This document shows, in pieces, positions 1 to 8,728 of a DNA stretch of 64,000 bases. Below the pieces are notes generated by a model. The model was not told where the DNA came from. It saw nothing but the letters and a program-made list of their open reading frames with translations, and searched no databases. Each line of letters begins with the position of its first letter. Positions within the stretch are counted from its first letter, which is position 1. The DNA comes from Thalassomonas viridans (GTDB taxonomy: Bacteria > Pseudomonadota > Gammaproteobacteria > Enterobacterales > Alteromonadaceae). The translations under genes were made by a program, and so were the position numbers. The stretch lies in the NCBI RefSeq assembly GCF_000948985.2, contig NZ_CP059733.1, forward strand, positions 1,860,001 through 1,924,000. The letters are read 5' to 3'.

Positions 1-552
1 CCTACCGGACCGGTTGCTATGCTGCCTATGCCGGGCAGGCATGCCTCCCTGGTGTGGTATCACCACAGGGATGAAATTAAACGCTTAAAAACCTTAAGCC
101 TTAAACAATTGCAGCAGGCAGTAATGACCAGTTTCCCGAAACGTTTGGGCGAGGTTGAGGTGCTTGACCGGGACTCTTTTGATTTAACCCGCCGCCATGC
201 AAACCAGTACCAGAAACAGAGGGTACTCCTGATGGGAGACGCCGCCCACAGCATTAATCCCATGGCGGGGCAGGGGGTGAACCTGGGCTTTAAGGATGTT
301 AAAGCGTTGCAGCAGGTGATCGCCGAAGCCATAGGCAAAGGGGAGTGCTGGCATGATGTGAATGTGCTGGCGCGTTATGAAAAGCTAAGACGTAACGACA
401 ACCTGCTGATGATGTCGGCCATGGATGCCCTGTATGCCTCTTTTAGCCACCCGTCCATGCTGATGAAGGGATTACGCAATGCCGGCCTGTTTATCGCCAA
501 CAGGGTCCCTGTGCTTAAGAATAAGGCTCTGGCCTATGCTTGCGGGCTTTAA
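1..552 (+). CDS. ubiF: UbiF-type FAD-dependent ubiquinone-biosynthesis hydroxylase (3' part)
   Basis: Only the C-terminal ~183 residues are present; the reading frame is open from base 1, so the gene starts before the window. The family is the UbiH/UbiF/COQ6 flavoprotein monooxygenases that hydroxylate the benzoquinone ring during ubiquinone synthesis at the inner membrane. The visible part contains the second FAD-binding motif GDAAHSINPMAGQGVNLG, with the preceding LTRRHANQY segment and the C-terminal LRN.GL..AN...LK..AL.YA.GL pattern that I recall from UbiF rather than UbiH or UbiI. Context supports this: in Enterobacteria ubiF also lies beside the metT-leuW-gln tRNA operon, as here. The paralogue assignment is less certain than the family assignment. 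Confidence 0.8.
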   Translation, partial: PTGPVAMLPMPGRHASLVWYHHRDEIKRLKTLSLKQLQQAVMTSFPKRLGEVEVLDRDSFDLTRRHANQYQKQRVLLMGDAAHSINPMAGQGVNLGFKDVKALQQVIAEAIGKGECWHDVNVLARYEKLRRNDNLLMMSAMDALYASFSHPSMLMKGLRNAGLFIANRVPVLKNKALAYACGL

Positions 553-694
553 ATAGGAAAGAGTTAGGCGGCAAGAGCCTGCACCCGAGTGGCGACGGAC
601 TGCCGTTATCGGATGCGCCCGCTGCGTGATCCGGTTTTCCTCCAGAAAAATTCCGTATTCCTCCGGAGGGCATGACTTGTCGTAGCCGCATCTG

Positions 695-913
695 TCACGG
701 CTTTTCACCTTCAAGCTTTGGTACCCCTACATAATAGATAAGGGCTAAAATATTCACTCCGGGTAATATCCCCGTTAACGTGGCTAACAGGCGGTTTCTC
801 CCTTTTGTTCGCGCCAGTAAAAAACATAACGCGGCAATGGCTAACATTTCTATTGTCAGGAAAAAAATAACCGGGTGTAATTCACCGCTTCTCATCATTT
901 CAAAAATATTCAT
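695..913 (-). CDS. Small two-helix membrane protein, unknown function
   Basis: The product is 72 residues. Two hydrophobic stretches, about residues 15-33 and 43-62, are separated by a basic loop (RTKGRNR), so it should be a small inner-membrane protein with both ends on one side. The start is supported by an AGGGA Shine-Dalgarno-like element shortly upstream of the ATG. It lies alone between ubiF (convergent) and the tRNA cluster. I do not recognise a family. It could be a PLDc_N-like or other small membrane protein, but no diagnostic motif is visible. Confidence 0.6.
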   Translation of the reverse strand: MNIFEMMRSGELHPVIFFLTIEMLAIAALCFLLARTKGRNRLLATLTGILPGVNILALIYYVGVPKLEGEKP

Positions 914-1083
914 TCCGTTCCCTTTGATAAATATCTGTGTACTGCAGCTAATATATATTTAATGAATAAAAACTTACAGTTATTAAATTAGCTGCTGTTT
1001 TTGCCGGTGTGGGTAAAAGGAGGTATCCGCCGGGGTATAACCTGGCTTGAATGCCTGAAAAAGAATTATAGTGCCGCAGATAC

Positions 1084-1107
1084 AAAAAAATCGACATAAA
1101 GTCGATT
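1084..1107 (-). terminator. Intrinsic terminator of the distal tRNA unit
   Basis: On the minus strand, stem AATCGAC / GTCGATT with a five-base loop is followed by seven T residues. It lies 7 bp beyond the CCA end of the last tRNA-Gln. The same stem sequence recurs at 1606-1631. Confidence 0.8.
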
Positions 1108-1114
1108 AGGAAAG

Positions 1115-1189
1115 TGGCTGGGGTACAAGGATTTGAACCTTGGAATGACGGGATCAAAACCCGCTGCCTTACCGCTTGGCTATACCCCA
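1115..1189 (-). tRNA. tRNA-Gln (UUG), copy 4
   Basis: 75 nt including an encoded CCA end. The acceptor stem is TGGGGTA/TACCCCA with discriminator G. The anticodon loop TTTTGAT gives UUG, and the T-loop is GGTTCAAATCC. It is the last gene of the distal tRNA unit and identical to the three other Gln copies in the cluster. Confidence 0.96.
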
Positions 1190-1243
1190 ACTGAGATATG
1201 TACTCTAACTTGCTCACATTATTTTGCAACTTTTACAAGAAAG

Positions 1244-1318
1244 TGGCTGGGGTACAAGGATTTGAACCTTGGAATGACGGGATCAAAACCCGCTGCCTTA
1301 CCGCTTGGCTATACCCCA
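1244..1318 (-). tRNA. tRNA-Gln (UUG), copy 3
   Basis: 75 nt with encoded CCA, identical to the copy at 1115-1189. It is separated from that copy by 54 bp that carry no gene. Confidence 0.96.
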
Positions 1319-1368
1319 ATAATGTAAAACCTGTTCTCTTGCTTAATGTTATTTGATTGTGATTGAAA

Positions 1369-1453
<85 letters not shown>

Positions 1454-1489
1454 ATATCTACAACTTAATACATTAAATGCTAAGAGTAA

Positions 1490-1566
1490 TGGTGGCTACA
1501 CCGGGATTTGAACCTGGGACCCCATCATTATGAGTGATGTGCTCTAACCAGCTGAGCTATGTAGCC
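1490..1566 (-). tRNA. tRNA-Met (CAU, elongator), copy 2
   Basis: 77 nt with encoded CCA. The anticodon loop CTCATAA gives CAU. The acceptor GGCTACA/TGTAGCC is fully paired at 1:72 and the sequence resembles E. coli metT/metU, so it is the elongator and not the initiator. It is the first gene of the distal unit, directly after the internal terminator. Confidence 0.95.
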
Positions 1567-1578
1567 TTAACAAGTACC

Positions 1579-1607
1579 TTGATAGTAACTAACAAGGATT
1601 TGGACAA
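1579..1607 (-). promoter_or_regulatory. Weak candidate promoter for the distal tRNA unit
   Basis: On the minus strand TTGTCC (1602-1607) and TATCAA (1579-1584) are spaced by 17 bp just downstream of the internal terminator and only about 12 bp upstream of tRNA-Met copy 2. Each hexamer matches consensus at four of six positions. If the internal terminator is efficient, a promoter must lie here, but the match itself is weak. Confidence 0.25.
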
Positions 1608-1631
1608 AAAAAATCGACCCGTTAGTCGATT
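1606..1631 (-). terminator. Internal intrinsic terminator in the tRNA cluster
   Basis: The minus-strand stem AATCGAC / GTCGATT has a six-base loop and is followed by a run of eight T. The stem is the same as that of the terminator at the end of the cluster. It separates Met-Leu-Gln-Leu-Gln (2224 to 1659) from Met-Leu-Gln-Gln (1566 to 1115). Confidence 0.75.
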
Positions 1632-1658
1632 CATTCCCAAGGCTTACGCCTGAAAATG

Positions 1659-1733
1659 TGGCTGGGGTACAAGGATTTGAACCTTGGAATGACGGGATCA
1701 AAACCCGCTGCCTTACCGCTTGGCTATACCCCA
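1659..1733 (-). tRNA. tRNA-Gln (UUG), copy 2
   Basis: 75 nt with encoded CCA, identical to the other Gln copies. It is the last gene of the proximal unit, about 28 bp before the internal terminator hairpin. Confidence 0.96.
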
Positions 1734-1761
1734 ACAGTATTTCATTTATCTTATTGATAAA

Positions 1762-1846
<85 letters not shown>

Positions 1847-1918
1847 ATTTTGATTAGTTTCATAAAAATGAAATAATCTGGTAGTTATTACATTGTACTT
1901 TCAGGTAAAAGGAGAAAG

Positions 1919-1993
1919 TGGCTGGGGTACAAGGATTTGAACCTTGGAATGACGGGATCAAAACCCGCTGCCTTACCGCTTGGCTATACCCCA
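1919..1993 (-). tRNA. tRNA-Gln (UUG), copy 1
   Basis: 75 nt with encoded CCA and anticodon UUG, identical to the other Gln copies. It is third in the proximal unit. Confidence 0.96.
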
Positions 1994-2034
1994 ACAATGT
2001 AATTTGGGTGCAACCTGAGTTGCCATATAGTAAA

Positions 2035-2119
<85 letters not shown>

Positions 2120-2147
2120 GTACTATATGTTTTTACTGAAAAAAGAA

Positions 2148-2224
2148 TGGTGGCTACACCGGGATTTGAACCTGGGACCCCATCATTATGAGTGATGTGC
2201 TCTAACCAGCTGAGCTATGTAGCC
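2148..2224 (-). tRNA. tRNA-Met (CAU, elongator), copy 1
   Basis: 77 nt with encoded CCA and anticodon CAU, identical to the copy at 1490-1566. It is first in the proximal unit, about 25 bp downstream of the predicted transcription start. Confidence 0.95.
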
Positions 2225-2256
2225 TTTCCAATCTTGCCTCTCAGCAAGTGGCGCGT

Positions 2257-2285
2257 ATTATGCAAATCTCATTGACCCACGTCAA
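2257..2285 (-). promoter_or_regulatory. Sigma-70 promoter of the tRNA cluster
   Basis: Minus strand: -35 TTGACG (2280-2285), 17 bp spacer, -10 CATAAT (2257-2262), then a GC-rich discriminator (ACGCGCC). That discriminator is typical of stable-RNA promoters under stringent control. The start would be near 2250, just ahead of tRNA-Met. Confidence 0.75.
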
Positions 2286-2411
2286 CCGTTTTTTCATAAA
2301 TAATGTGACTTTTTATTTGTTCGGTGAAACTCTGTTCGATTTGCTGCAGAACTAGGCAAAACAGCGGTTTTTGATCGGTTTTTAGCGGGGGGGAACAGGG
2401 GGGATTTAACA

Positions 2412-2454
2412 GGGTGGCAGCCTTAGCGTCGGCGTGGATCGCCGTTTGCCACCC
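2412..2454 (-). other. Branched stem-loop downstream of the DUF3718-like gene
   Basis: GGGTGGCA (2412-2419) pairs with TGCCACCC (2447-2454) and encloses a second stem GGCG/CGCC. It lies 17 bp beyond the stop of the gene at 2471-2821. No T-run follows on the minus strand, so it is either a weak terminator or an RNA 3'-end stabiliser. Confidence 0.35.
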
Positions 2455-2470
2455 GAAAAGAAAAACTAAC

Positions 2471-2821
2471 TTATTTAACCCGGGCTTCTGCTACGCCGCC
2501 GAGGTGGGCCGAATGTTTCTTAATAACATCCAGGTTTGCTGCCACTGTTTTTACTGGCAGTTTGTTAATGATCAACTCTCCGGTATCTAGTGCATTTGAT
2601 GCTGCTGCAAATTCCAAAAGGTTTTGACCGTTACATTGTAGTCCGTCAAATATGGAACGAATTTTCAGTTTACGGTCTTTCAGGAAAGATCTTAAACGCC
2701 TTTTATCATTAACAGAGACATATTCACATACCCGCAATGAAATGCTGTCGTTCGCACTGGCTTGTGGGGCGAAAGAAACTGATGCGGCTAATAGGCTCGT
2801 CACTAATAAAATATTTTTCAT
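2471..2821 (-). CDS. Secreted DUF3718-like protein
   Basis: 116 residues. An N-terminal signal peptide (about residues 1-23, ending ASA-ND) predicts export to the periplasm. The mature part has the pattern VCEYV..NDK.RLR..LK..KLK.R.I.DG..CNG..LL.FA, with two cysteines that could form a disulfide. That pattern matches what I recall of the DUF3718 family found in Shewanella, Colwellia and relatives; function is unknown. It stands alone between the tRNA promoter and ychF, and its upstream region is AT-rich. The family call is from memory of the motif, so it is moderate. Confidence 0.75.
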   Translation of the reverse strand: MKNILLVTSLLAASVSFAPQASANDSISLRVCEYVSVNDKRRLRSFLKDRKLKIRSIFDGLQCNGQNLLEFAAASNALDTGELIINKLPVKTVAANLDVIKKHSAHLGGVAEARVK

Positions 2822-3145
2822 CTGTTCACCATAGTTTTAGTAAGTTTTTGCATTAATGCCATTCGAGTCTAACACAGAAATTTGCTGGTCGTGCAGTGGA
2901 TTTTTTGCATTGAAACCAATCGGTTAAACATCGTTCGATTTTTGCTGTAATTTTACGTTATAAATTTGTAAAAAAGTGTAACCCTTTTGGCTAACTATTT
3001 GAAAGTTAAGTATGTTGCCAAAAATGAAAATTTTCAAAAAATATTTTAGTTATTTATATAAGGCAGGAAGCGGGGTAAAAACGGGGGAGATTAATAGGGA
3101 GTAGCGTATCGGGGCATCAAGATGCCCCGATACAGGAGTTAGGTG
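2822..3145. other. AT-rich intergenic region with a 13-bp hairpin
   Basis: This 324 bp stretch separates the divergently placed upstream side of the DUF3718-like gene from the 3' end of ychF. It is AT-rich at 2840-3060. A perfect stem GTATCGGGGCATC / GATGCCCCGATAC with an AA loop spans 3106-3133, immediately after ychF in its direction of transcription. No T-run follows, so it is terminator-like but not a textbook intrinsic terminator. No ORF worth calling was seen. Confidence 0.5.
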
Positions 3146-4237
3146 TTAGACATTAAAGCGGAAGTGCACCACGTCGCCGTCTTTTACCGGGTATTCCTTA
3201 CCTTCAAGGCGCCATTTACCGGCTTCCTTGGCGCCGGCTTCACCGTTGAATTCGATAAAGTCGTCATAAGAAACAACTTCGGCGCGGATAAAGCCTTTTT
3301 CGAAATCGGTGTGGATGACACCGGCAGCCTGCGGCGCGGTGGCATTTACCTTAACGGTCCAGGCGCGTACTTCTTTTACCCCGGCGGTGAAGTAGGTTTG
3401 CAGGTGCAGCAGGGAGTAGCCGGAATTGATCACCCGGTTAAGGCCCGGCTCTTCAATACCCATGTCAGCCATAAACTCTTCGCGCTCTTCGTCGTCGAGT
3501 TCGGCAATTTCACTTTCGATTTCCGCACATACCGGCACGACAACCGCACCTTCTTCTTCAGCGATGGCGCGTACCTGATCTAAATAAGGGTTGTCTTCAA
3601 AACCGTCGTCGTTGACATTGGCGATATACATGGTCGGCTTGATGGTTAAGAAGTTCAGGTATTTAACCGCGGCTTTTTCTTCTTTGCTCAGGTCTAAAGA
3701 GCGTACCATGTGGCCGTCTTCAACATGCTTAAGGATTTTTTCCAGTACCGGCAGTTCAAATTTGGCGTCTTTGTCGCCGCCTTTGGCGCGCTTGGCCTGA
3801 CGGACGATGGCGCGCTCGGCGGTGTCCATGTCGGCCAGGGCCAGTTCAGTGTTGATGACATCGATATCTTCAGCCGGGTTTACACCGCCGGCAACATGCA
3901 CGATGTTGTCGTTTTCAAAGCAGCGTACCACGTGGCCGATGGCGTCGGTTTCACGGATATTGGCCAGGAATTTGTTGCCCAAACCTTCACCTTTGGAGGC
4001 GCCGGCCACCAGGCCCGCGATATCGACAAATTCCATGGTGGTAGGGATAACTCGCTCGGGGCTGACGATTTTCGCTAATTTGTCCAGGCGAGGATCCGGT
4101 ACGGGTACCACACCTGTGTTAGGTTCAATGGTACAGAATGGAAAGTTTGCGGCTTCAATACCCGCTTTGGTGAGTGCGTTGAACAGGGTTGATTTACCTA
4201 CGTTGGGTAAGCCAACAATACCACATTTAAATCCCAT
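3146..4237 (-). CDS. ychF: Ribosome-binding ATPase YchF
   Basis: 363 residues, the usual length for this universally conserved Obg-family P-loop protein that prefers ATP over GTP and binds ribosomes. The G1 motif [11 protein letters not shown] is at residues 8-18. The G2-region [10 protein letters not shown], the Obg switch [17 protein letters not shown] and the NVND motif in place of NKxD (the basis of ATP preference) all follow. The C-terminal TGS-like domain ends in the conserved VHFRFNV. It lies downstream of pth with 78 bp between, the pth-ychF order known from Enterobacteria. Nothing is missing. Confidence 0.97.
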   Translation of the reverse strand: MGFKCGIVGLPNVGKSTLFNALTKAGIEAANFPFCTIEPNTGVVPVPDPRLDKLAKIVSPERVIPTTMEFVDIAGLVAGASKGEGLGNKFLANIRETDAIGHVVRCFENDNIVHVAGGVNPAEDIDVINTELALADMDTAERAIVRQAKRAKGGDKDAKFELPVLEKILKHVEDGHMVRSLDLSKEEKAAVKYLNFLTIKPTMYIANVNDDGFEDNPYLDQVRAIAEEEGAVVVPVCAEIESEIAELDDEEREEFMADMGIEEPGLNRVINSGYSLLHLQTYFTAGVKEVRAWTVKVNATAPQAAGVIHTDFEKGFIRAEVVSYDDFIEFNGEAGAKEAGKWRLEGKEYPVKDGDVVHFRFNV

Positions 4238-4315
4238 GATGTTTACCTATAGTTTGCAGCGCCTTTACCTTTATTAATAGCGGCGCTGATATTGAACTGA
4301 ATATCGTTTTCGGCG

Positions 4316-4906
4316 TTATTGCGCTTTAAATGAATGCAGACGATTTTGCGCTTTTTTGATATCGTCTTTTTGCCAGATTTCGAAACAGCGGCCGGCTTCA
4401 TCAATAGCGTCTTCTATCTGGGCCTGTTCACTGGCGGGCGCTTTACCCAAAACATGTCCGGTTACCCGATCGCGGTGGCCCGGGTGGCCTATGCCGATGC
4501 GTAACCGGTAAAATTCTTTGTTGTTTGCCATACGGGCAATAATATCACGCAGACCGTTATGTCCGCCGTGACCGCCACCTTTTTTGATTTTACACACACC
4601 CGGATCCATGTCGAGTTCATCATGGGCAACGAGCATATTCTCCACCGGAATACGGAAAAAGTTGGCAAGGGGTGCCACTGCCTGACCGCTACGGTTCATA
4701 AAGGTGGTAGGGACCAGCAGGTGTACTAAGGTATCGCCGATTTGGCCTTTACCATAGAGTCCGAAGTATTTTTTTTCCGGGCGGAGGGAGATATTGTAAC
4801 GCTTGCTCAGTTCTTCAACGAACCAGACACCAGCGTTATGGCGGGTTTTTGCGTATTCGGGGCCTGGATTACCCAGGCCCACAACTAACTGAATATTAGT
4901 ATCCAA
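4316..4906 (-). CDS. pth: Peptidyl-tRNA hydrolase
   Basis: 196 residues. The enzyme cleaves peptidyl-tRNA that drops off the ribosome and so recycles tRNA in the cytoplasm. The sequence shows [11 protein letters not shown] at the N-terminus, the catalytic His in TRHNAG (about residue 23), the MNRSGQAV substrate-binding segment, and HDELD with the [11 protein letters not shown] loop. The length matches the family. It follows the L25 gene by 20 bp, so the two are probably co-transcribed, with ychF next. Confidence 0.97.
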   Translation of the reverse strand: MDTNIQLVVGLGNPGPEYAKTRHNAGVWFVEELSKRYNISLRPEKKYFGLYGKGQIGDTLVHLLVPTTFMNRSGQAVAPLANFFRIPVENMLVAHDELDMDPGVCKIKKGGGHGGHNGLRDIIARMANNKEFYRLRIGIGHPGHRDRVTGHVLGKAPASEQAQIEDAIDEAGRCFEIWQKDDIKKAQNRLHSFKAQ

Positions 4907-4926
4907 CGATTAAATCTCGTTAACTA

Positions 4927-5544
4927 TTATTCAGCAGCTTCTTCTTCGGCTTCTTCGCTGTCATCAGCTTTGCCTTTAGGGGCGTTAGCAGTAACAACGG
5001 CCTGGTCGTGGCTTTCACCTTTGGCTAATTCGTCAGAAGTAACGCCTTCTGGGAATTTAACGTCAGACAGGTGAAGCGTTTGACCTACTTCGATGTCGGC
5101 TAAGTCAACTTCGATGAACTCAGGTAAGTTGGCTGGCAGACAAGTGATGGCGATTTCAGTTACGTGGTGAGCAACAGTTGCACCGGCTTTAGTGATGTTT
5201 TCTTCGTTGATGAAGTGAACAGGCACGTTAGTGTGAACTTTTTGCTTAGCGTCAACACGTAGGAAATCCATGTGCATAACTAATTCTTTGTGCGGGTGAC
5301 GTTGCATGTCTTTGATCAGAACTTCAACGCTCTTGCCGTCTACGTTCAGGGTTAAAACGTGAGAATAAAACGCTTCTTCCTGTTGTGCACGCCATACCTT
5401 GTTGTGCGCCAAAGTGATAGAAACTGGCTCTTCGCCTAAACCGTAGATGATAGCTGGAACTTTGTTCGCGTGACGTAGGCGGCGGCTCGCACCTTTCCCC
5501 AGGTCAGTACGTACTTCAGCATCCAAAGTGAATAAATCAGTCAT
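4927..5544 (-). CDS. rplY: Ribosomal protein bL25, long Ctc (TL5) form
   Basis: 205 residues. The first ~95 form the L25 5S-rRNA-binding domain ([18 protein letters not shown]). The rest is the second beta domain of the Ctc/TL5 type, ending in an acidic tail rich in E, D and A. E. coli RplY is only the 94-residue N-terminal domain, so this is the long form common in many other bacteria. It is located upstream of pth. The region between it and prs holds the prs terminator and probably its own promoter (a TATCAT box with a GC-rich discriminator near 5655-5675, no clear -35). Confidence 0.95.
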   Translation of the reverse strand: MTDLFTLDAEVRTDLGKGASRRLRHANKVPAIIYGLGEEPVSITLAHNKVWRAQQEEAFYSHVLTLNVDGKSVEVLIKDMQRHPHKELVMHMDFLRVDAKQKVHTNVPVHFINEENITKAGATVAHHVTEIAITCLPANLPEFIEVDLADIEVGQTLHLSDVKFPEGVTSDELAKGESHDQAVVTANAPKGKADDSEEAEEEAAE

Positions 5545-5749
5545 TTTTAATACTCTTATTTAAAATTAATCTTCATTGTTTTTTGCGACCAAAAACAATG
5601 CTATTGCCTGTTTTTAGCGGCAGCTTTTATCAGTAATAAAGGCGTACCGGTTAAAAAAGGCGCGGCATGATAACATTTACACTACAGAATAGCTATTACT
5701 CTTGCGGTTAATTCGCGGTAAATATCTATGCCTGTTATTTTCCAGGCAA

Positions 5750-5772
5750 TAAAAAAGCACCCTGAGGTGCTT
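5750..5772 (-). terminator. Intrinsic terminator of prs
   Basis: Minus-strand stem AAGCACC / GGTGCTT with a TCAG loop, followed directly by a run of T. It lies 26 bp after the prs stop codon. Confidence 0.8.
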
Positions 5773-5797
5773 CTTTATCAAAGTTTATAAGGCTGCA

Positions 5798-6745
5798 TTA
5801 GCCGTCAAACATGGCAGAGATAGACTCTTCGTTGCTTACCCGGCGGATGGCTTCGGAAAGCATACCGCTTAAGGTCAACTGACGTACTTTGCCCAGCTTC
5901 ATGATATCGTCGGTTAGCGGGATGGAGTCGGTAACAACCACTTCATCGATAACCGAGTTCTTCAGGTTCTCGGCGGCATTGCCTGAGAATACCGGGTGAG
6001 TGGCATAGGCAAAAACCCGCTTGGCGCCGTGTTCTTTCAGCGCTTCCGCCGCTTTGGCTAAAGTGCCGCCTGTGTCTATCATATCGTCTACGATAAAGCA
6101 GTCGCGGTCTTTAACATCACCGATAATGTGCATCACCTGGGCAACATTGGCCTTAGGGCGACGCTTATCGATAATGGCCAGGTCGGCATCTTCCAATAGT
6201 TTGGCTACCGCACGCGCACGTACAACACCGCCAATATCCGGAGAAACAACCACAGGACGTTCAATTTGTCTTTCAAGCATGTCTTCTAACAGGATAGGGG
6301 TACCAAAGACGTTGTCTACCGGTACATCAAAGAAGCCCTGGATTTGCTCTGCGTGCAGGTCGACGGTTAATACCCGGTCAACACCGACGCTGGAAAGGAA
6401 GTCAGCAACGACTTTTGCTGTAATTGGGACACGGGCACTGCGTACGCGTCTATCCTGGCGAGCATAACCAAAATAGGGCATAACGGCTGTGATGCGTCCG
6501 GCTGAAGCTCTTCGTAGCGCATCAACCATTACAATAAGTTCCATCAGGTTATTGTTGGTTGGCGCACAAGTTGATTGAATAATAAAGACATCCGCTCCGC
6601 GGACATTTTCATTGATTTCGACACTAATCTCACCATCACTAAAGCTGCCGACCTTGGCATCGCCTAAGGACATATAAAGGCGATTAGCAACTCGTTCGGC
6701 CAGTTCAGGGGTGGCGTTACCCGCAAAAATCTTCATGTCAGGCAC
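5798..6745 (-). CDS. prs: Ribose-phosphate pyrophosphokinase
   Basis: It makes PRPP from ribose 5-phosphate and ATP for purine, pyrimidine, His, Trp and NAD synthesis. The start chosen is GTG at 6743-6745, giving (M)[15 protein letters not shown] and 315 residues, the length and N-terminus of E. coli Prs, which also starts with GTG. An AGGA Shine-Dalgarno sits 7 nt before it. A longer in-frame ATG at 6814 would add 23 residues with no counterpart in the family. Visible motifs are NENVRG, the YARQDR segment, the [11 protein letters not shown] metal and ATP site, and the PRPP-binding loop [10 protein letters not shown]. Confidence 0.96.
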   Translation of the reverse strand: MPDMKIFAGNATPELAERVANRLYMSLGDAKVGSFSDGEISVEINENVRGADVFIIQSTCAPTNNNLMELIVMVDALRRASAGRITAVMPYFGYARQDRRVRSARVPITAKVVADFLSSVGVDRVLTVDLHAEQIQGFFDVPVDNVFGTPILLEDMLERQIERPVVVSPDIGGVVRARAVAKLLEDADLAIIDKRRPKANVAQVMHIIGDVKDRDCFIVDDMIDTGGTLAKAAEALKEHGAKRVFAYATHPVFSGNAAENLKNSVIDEVVVTDSIPLTDDIMKLGKVRQLTLSGMLSEAIRRVSNEESISAMFDG

Positions 6746-6913
6746 TGTCAGTTCCTCAGAAACTTTTGACATTAAAATTGACGCTAAATAGTCGTAGCTA
6801 CCATAGGCAAACAAAGACCTCAGGTAAACGAATGCTTTTAGTACACTACACTACTAGCAAATTAATAACATTTATCCAGTGTTTATTGGTATTTGTTCGA
6901 GTTTTTTATTAAC

Positions 6914-7801
6914 TCAACAAGCACTGAGTGCTTCAATAACCGGCAAAAGCGGCGATTGATTAATACCTTTAGCTACAAAAGATTCAATCCCGTCAGGGAG
7001 TTGAGCCTGAATGCGGCAAGCCTCAGCTTTTGAGTCGAAGCGCGAGAAGATACAAGCGCCCGTTCCCGTCATTTGAGACGGCGCGTATTCTAGCAACCAA
7101 GACAGTAATTTGGCAACCTCGGGATAGTGTTTTATCACCATTGTCTGGCAATCGTTGCGGCAGGCGTCGATGTCATCGTTAAGGGCCAGACGCTGGTCGG
7201 TATCACGGGGCAGATCGGGTGAGGTAAATACGCTGACGGTGGAGATGCTGCACTGTGGTTTGCTGACTAAATACCAGTATTCTTTCGGGTTTCTCGGGGT
7301 TAACTCTTCACCCACCCCTTCGGCGTAGGCGGCAAAACCGTGAACAAATATAGGTACATCGGCCCCCAGGGATAAGCCCAGGGTGGCGAGCTTTTCCGTG
7401 TCCAGGTTCAGCTGCCATAAAGCGTTCAGGGCCACCAGCACAGTGGCGGCATTGGAAGAACCGCCGCCTAGGCCGCCCCCCATAGGGAGAATTTTATTGA
7501 TTTTTATTTCTGCCCCGGGTAAATCCGTGTGTCCCTGTTGCCTGGCTTGCTGCTGCAACAGGCGGGCGGCTTTGACGATCAGGTTATCTTCTGCCGCCAC
7601 CCCTTTAATGGGGGTCAATAAGGTGATGTCTGGCCCCTTTGTTACCCGGATATTTAGGGTATCGCCGTAGTCGAGGAACTGAAACAGGGTTTGCAGTTCA
7701 TGGTAGCCGTCGCTGCGGCGGCCGACAACATGTAAAAAGAGGTTGAGCTTTGCCGGTGAAGGAAATTGCAAAAAATTATTGTTATCCGAAGCTAAAGACA
7801 T
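6914..7801 (-). CDS. ispE: 4-diphosphocytidyl-2-C-methyl-D-erythritol kinase
   Basis: 295 residues; GHMP-kinase family. It phosphorylates CDP-methylerythritol in the non-mevalonate isoprenoid pathway, which also includes Dxr encoded at 47978 in this window. Seen are [10 protein letters not shown] with RRSDGYHEL near the N-terminus, the glycine-rich ATP loop [14 protein letters not shown], and the third GHMP motif MTGTGACIF. It starts 3 bp after lolB stops, so lolB and ispE are translationally linked, followed by prs as in Enterobacteria. Confidence 0.96.
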   Translation of the reverse strand: MSLASDNNNFLQFPSPAKLNLFLHVVGRRSDGYHELQTLFQFLDYGDTLNIRVTKGPDITLLTPIKGVAAEDNLIVKAARLLQQQARQQGHTDLPGAEIKINKILPMGGGLGGGSSNAATVLVALNALWQLNLDTEKLATLGLSLGADVPIFVHGFAAYAEGVGEELTPRNPKEYWYLVSKPQCSISTVSVFTSPDLPRDTDQRLALNDDIDACRNDCQTMVIKHYPEVAKLLSWLLEYAPSQMTGTGACIFSRFDSKAEACRIQAQLPDGIESFVAKGINQSPLLPVIEALSAC

Positions 7802-7804
7802 GGG

Positions 7805-8434
7805 TTACAGGGTCCACTTTTTTACGAGAATTTTGATGTTGAGATCTGCCTGGGTGATGGAGAACCTGGTGGCCAGGCGGTGGCCGTCAACCAGCTGGTA
7901 GTTCTGGTATTCAACGGACCACAGGCGGTTGTTGTACAGGCTGGTTAATCTGCTCGGCAAATGGGTGACCTCGTTATAACTGAGCCTGTCCTGGGGCAGG
8001 TAAGCGAGCCCCTTAAGCCAGTGGGTCAGGGCCTGGGTCGGTAACGTCAGTCCGGTAAGGGAGTAGATGAGCGCGTCAAGGTCGTCGCTGTGATATTCTT
8101 CGCCGTCTACCTCCAGCACATGGCGGTTGTTGTCGGACTCCAGATGCAGGACATTGATGCCCAGCGGGGCGGTAAGGTCCAGGCGCTGTCGGGTATTGTC
8201 CTGCGGGTCCTGCTCATATTGCCAGTTCAGGGAAGCGCTTTCGCGTTTGTCCGCCTGGATAAAGGCGATCCGGCCTAAAATTTTCCACTTGTTTAACGCG
8301 GAAACTTGTTGATTTCTCTCGCTGATTTCCTGGGTTAGGCTAATATCAGAGGGGGCGGGTTGTTGTACCGCACAGCCGCTGAGCCATAAAAGCAGCAGCG
8401 AGACGGGTAATAAGTGTTGCAGGCGGATGGTCAT
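7805..8434 (-). CDS. lolB: Outer-membrane lipoprotein receptor LolB
   Basis: 209 residues. LolB takes lipoproteins from the periplasmic carrier LolA and inserts them into the outer membrane. The N-terminus is a lipoprotein signal with lipobox LSGC (Cys at about residue 21) and no Asp at +2, consistent with outer-membrane location. The mature domain shows the LolB features WKILGRIAFI, SLNWQY and R..LTAPLG. The hemA-divergent lolB-ispE-prs arrangement is the conserved gammaproteobacterial one, which strengthens the call. Confidence 0.93.
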   Translation of the reverse strand: MTIRLQHLLPVSLLLLWLSGCAVQQPAPSDISLTQEISERNQQVSALNKWKILGRIAFIQADKRESASLNWQYEQDPQDNTRQRLDLTAPLGINVLHLESDNNRHVLEVDGEEYHSDDLDALIYSLTGLTLPTQALTHWLKGLAYLPQDRLSYNEVTHLPSRLTSLYNNRLWSVEYQNYQLVDGHRLATRFSITQADLNIKILVKKWTL

Positions 8435-8728
8435 GTGCTCTTGTCGTTGTGGTGTTAGCCGCTATTTGAACACAGAACAAGAGGTGCTTTCAATCACGGC
8501 GGATATTTCGTAAAATTACCGCGTTATTTGTTTCAGATTAAGGTATCGGATTTAAAAATCGCGGATAATCGCCGTTATGATGTTTATCTGATTAATTTTT
8601 CTAAATAAATGATAAATGTCCTTGTTAAGGCCCTGCCTTGGCAAAGTGACTGAAAATGATTTAGTGGTGAAGCGGTATCAGCAGATGCGCCTTTACCATG
8701 TTTTAACTGAGGCTGAATATTTAGCATT

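Noticed and set aside
472..714. 80-residue minus-strand ORF overlapping the ubiF 3' end
   Set aside because: It overlaps ubiF and the small membrane-protein gene, and the sequence has no domain or biased composition of a real protein.
6746..6814. N-terminal extension of prs to an upstream ATG
   Set aside because: It adds 23 residues absent from the family; the GTG at 6745 has a Shine-Dalgarno and matches the E. coli start.
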